A stretch of 7,624 nucleotides of DNA from Anaerolineaceae bacterium (GTDB lineage: Bacteria; Chloroflexota; Anaerolineae; Anaerolineales; Anaerolineaceae). The first letter of the stretch is position 1; every line of letters starts with the position of its first letter. The notes beneath the pieces were generated by a model. The model saw nothing but the letters and a program-made list of their open reading frames with translations, did no database searches and had not been told where the DNA came from. The stretch is from positions 1-7,624 of the forward strand of contig DLXG01000144.1 in NCBI GenBank assembly GCA_003448875.1. Direction: 5' to 3'. Shown piece by piece: positions 6,777 to 7,624 of this stretch. The position numbers and the translations under genes are program-made.

Positions 6777-7328
6777 ATGGTTGAACGCGAAACGTATGCG
6801 ATTGAACTGGCGGGGCTGCGCCGGGAATTGCCGTTGTTTGAGGTCAAACCCGGCTTGAAAATTGCCATTTTGAATATTCTGGGGGATACCCCTCTGGTGG
6901 AAGCCTGTGCTGATGCGTTGGCACAAAAATCGCGTGAGCGCGATTTCGATGTGATTGTCACAGCCGAATCAAAGAGTATTCCGCTGGCCTATGCCATGTC
7001 GGTGCGCCTGAACAAGCCTTATGTGGTGCTGCGTAAAGTGTACAAGTTTTACATGGGCGAGGCCTTGAAAGCCCAGACCCTTTCGATCACCACCGGCGAA
7101 CCGCAAACCCTGTATCTGGATGAAAAAGATCACCGCTTGCTGCGTGGAAAAAAGGTGATGATTCTGGACGATGTGATCAGCACCGGTTCAACCTTGGAAG
7201 GAATGCGTTCACTGATGGAGCAGGCCGGTGCAACCGTAACGGTGGAGGCCGCTATCTGCACCGAAGGTGAATCGGCACGCTGGAATGGGATCGTGGCACT
7301 GGCGCATCTACCCTTATTTGAAGGATAA
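6777..7328 (+). CDS. Purine-type phosphoribosyltransferase (adenine phosphoribosyltransferase-like)
   Basis: The product belongs to the type I phosphoribosyltransferases, which join a nucleobase to PRPP; the best guess is adenine to AMP in purine salvage. The 183-residue protein shows the PRPP-binding signature V-M-I-L-D-D-V-I-S-T-G-S-T (127-139). Earlier, a V-T-A-E-S-K-S-I-P-L-A-Y-A segment sits where APRTs carry the loop binding pyrophosphate and PRPP, followed by K-P-Y-V-V-L-R-K. The segment S-I-T-T-G-E-P-Q-T-L-Y-L-D before the signature fits the flexible hood region. AGGAG (6763-6767) lies nine bases before ATG 6777, which fixes the start. An in-frame TTG at 6768 directly abuts the Shine-Dalgarno sequence and is unlikely. 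Substrate (adenine, hypoxanthine or xanthine) is not settled by the motifs, so I give no gene symbol. A strong terminator follows. Confidence 0.85.
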   Translation: MVERETYAIELAGLRRELPLFEVKPGLKIAILNILGDTPLVEACADALAQKSRERDFDVIVTAESKSIPLAYAMSVRLNKPYVVLRKVYKFYMGEALKAQTLSITTGEPQTLYLDEKDHRLLRGKKVMILDDVISTGSTLEGMRSLMEQAGATVTVEAAICTEGESARWNGIVALAHLPLFEG

Positions 7329-7351
7329 TCTTTTTCAAGAAAATGCCTATG

Positions 7352-7394
7352 AAATCACCCCGTCCACTTTTAGCTGACGGGGTGATTTTGTTTT
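7352..7394 (+). terminator. Intrinsic terminator, possibly bidirectional
   Basis: A perfect 13-bp stem, AAATCACCCCGTC (7352-7364) with GACGGGGTGATTT (7376-7388), encloses an 11-base loop and runs into TTTTGTTTT (7386-7394). It starts 24 bases after the phosphoribosyltransferase stop and is a strong plus-strand terminator. It lies between converging genes. The 5' arm gives GATTT on the minus strand but no long T-run follows, so termination of the ferredoxin transcript here is likely but less certain. Confidence 0.92.
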
Positions 7395-7421
7395 ACTGGA
7401 CTTGAACATTATCGCGGAGAG

Positions 7422-7613
7422 TTAATCCTCAAAGGAGATGGCTTCTTCCGGGCACTCATCCACGGCTTGCTGAACGAGATCGCGATAGGATTCGGGAACC
7501 GGATCCATGATCACGATTGCGTGAATCTGATCGCCTAATTGAAATATTTCGGGTGCGATGGTTTCACAGACGCCACAGCCCATACAGGTATCCGGGTCTA
7601 CAAACACATTCAT
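7422..7613 (-). CDS. Small ferredoxin with a single [4Fe-4S] cluster
   Basis: This is a soluble one-electron carrier. The 63-residue protein has C10-x2-C13-x2-C16 near the N-terminus and a distant C54-P, the four ligands for one [4Fe-4S] cluster. There are no other cysteines, so it is not a two-cluster clostridial ferredoxin. The N-terminal D-P-D-T-C-M-G-C-G-V-C and the acidic C-terminal E-C-P-E-E-A-I-S-F-E-D resemble the short single-cluster ferredoxins of anaerobes and thermophiles such as Desulfovibrio and Thermotoga. Length is normal for that group. The ATG at 7613 gives a standard N-terminus, but only 11 upstream bases are visible and they show no clear Shine-Dalgarno sequence, so its promoter and any operon partner lie outside the window. 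Its redox partner cannot be named from this context. Confidence 0.93.
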   Translation of the reverse strand: MNVFVDPDTCMGCGVCETIAPEIFQLGDQIHAIVIMDPVPESYRDLVQQAVDECPEEAISFED

Positions 7614-7624
7614 GTCTAAATTTC

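Overview
The window looks like a chromosomal segment of a bacterium with roughly mid-50s % GC. The chaperone order hrcA-grpE-dnaK-dnaJ-prmA, a DUF2905-type small membrane protein and a single-cluster ferredoxin fit a Gram-positive-like or Chloroflexota (Anaerolineae-like) background. That taxonomic guess comes from gene order and the feel of the proteins, not from a search.

Positions 1-4857 (+ strand) hold the distal part of an HrcA-type heat-shock operon: the last 58 codons of hrcA, then grpE, dnaK, dnaJ and prmA. Junctions are tight: hrcA and grpE share ATGA, and dnaJ and prmA overlap by 8 bases. The exception is dnaK-dnaJ, where a perfect 11-bp hairpin sits in a 94-base gap. HrcA would repress the operon; DnaK, DnaJ and GrpE form the Hsp70 folding cycle; PrmA trimethylates ribosomal protein L11. 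The operon promoter and any CIRCE operator lie upstream of the window.

Positions 4859-6202 (- strand) hold a nicotinate phosphoribosyltransferase gene (NAD salvage). It converges on prmA with one base between the stop codons. It has its own near-consensus sigma-70-type promoter at 6244-6272 and an inverted repeat over the predicted transcription start that looks like a repressor operator.

Positions 6431-7328 (+ strand) hold a two-TM DUF2905-like protein and a purine-type phosphoribosyltransferase. A strong 13-bp hairpin terminator (7352-7389) separates the latter from a small single [4Fe-4S] ferredoxin on the - strand (7422-7613).

Most of the window is conserved housekeeping sequence. I see no mobile elements, CRISPR arrays, RNA genes or signs of a new multi-gene system. 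The points worth a second look are regulatory: the operator-like palindrome at the NAPRTase promoter, the dnaK-dnaJ hairpin, a possible small hairpin holding the grpE ribosome binding site, and the terminator-free tail-to-tail junction.
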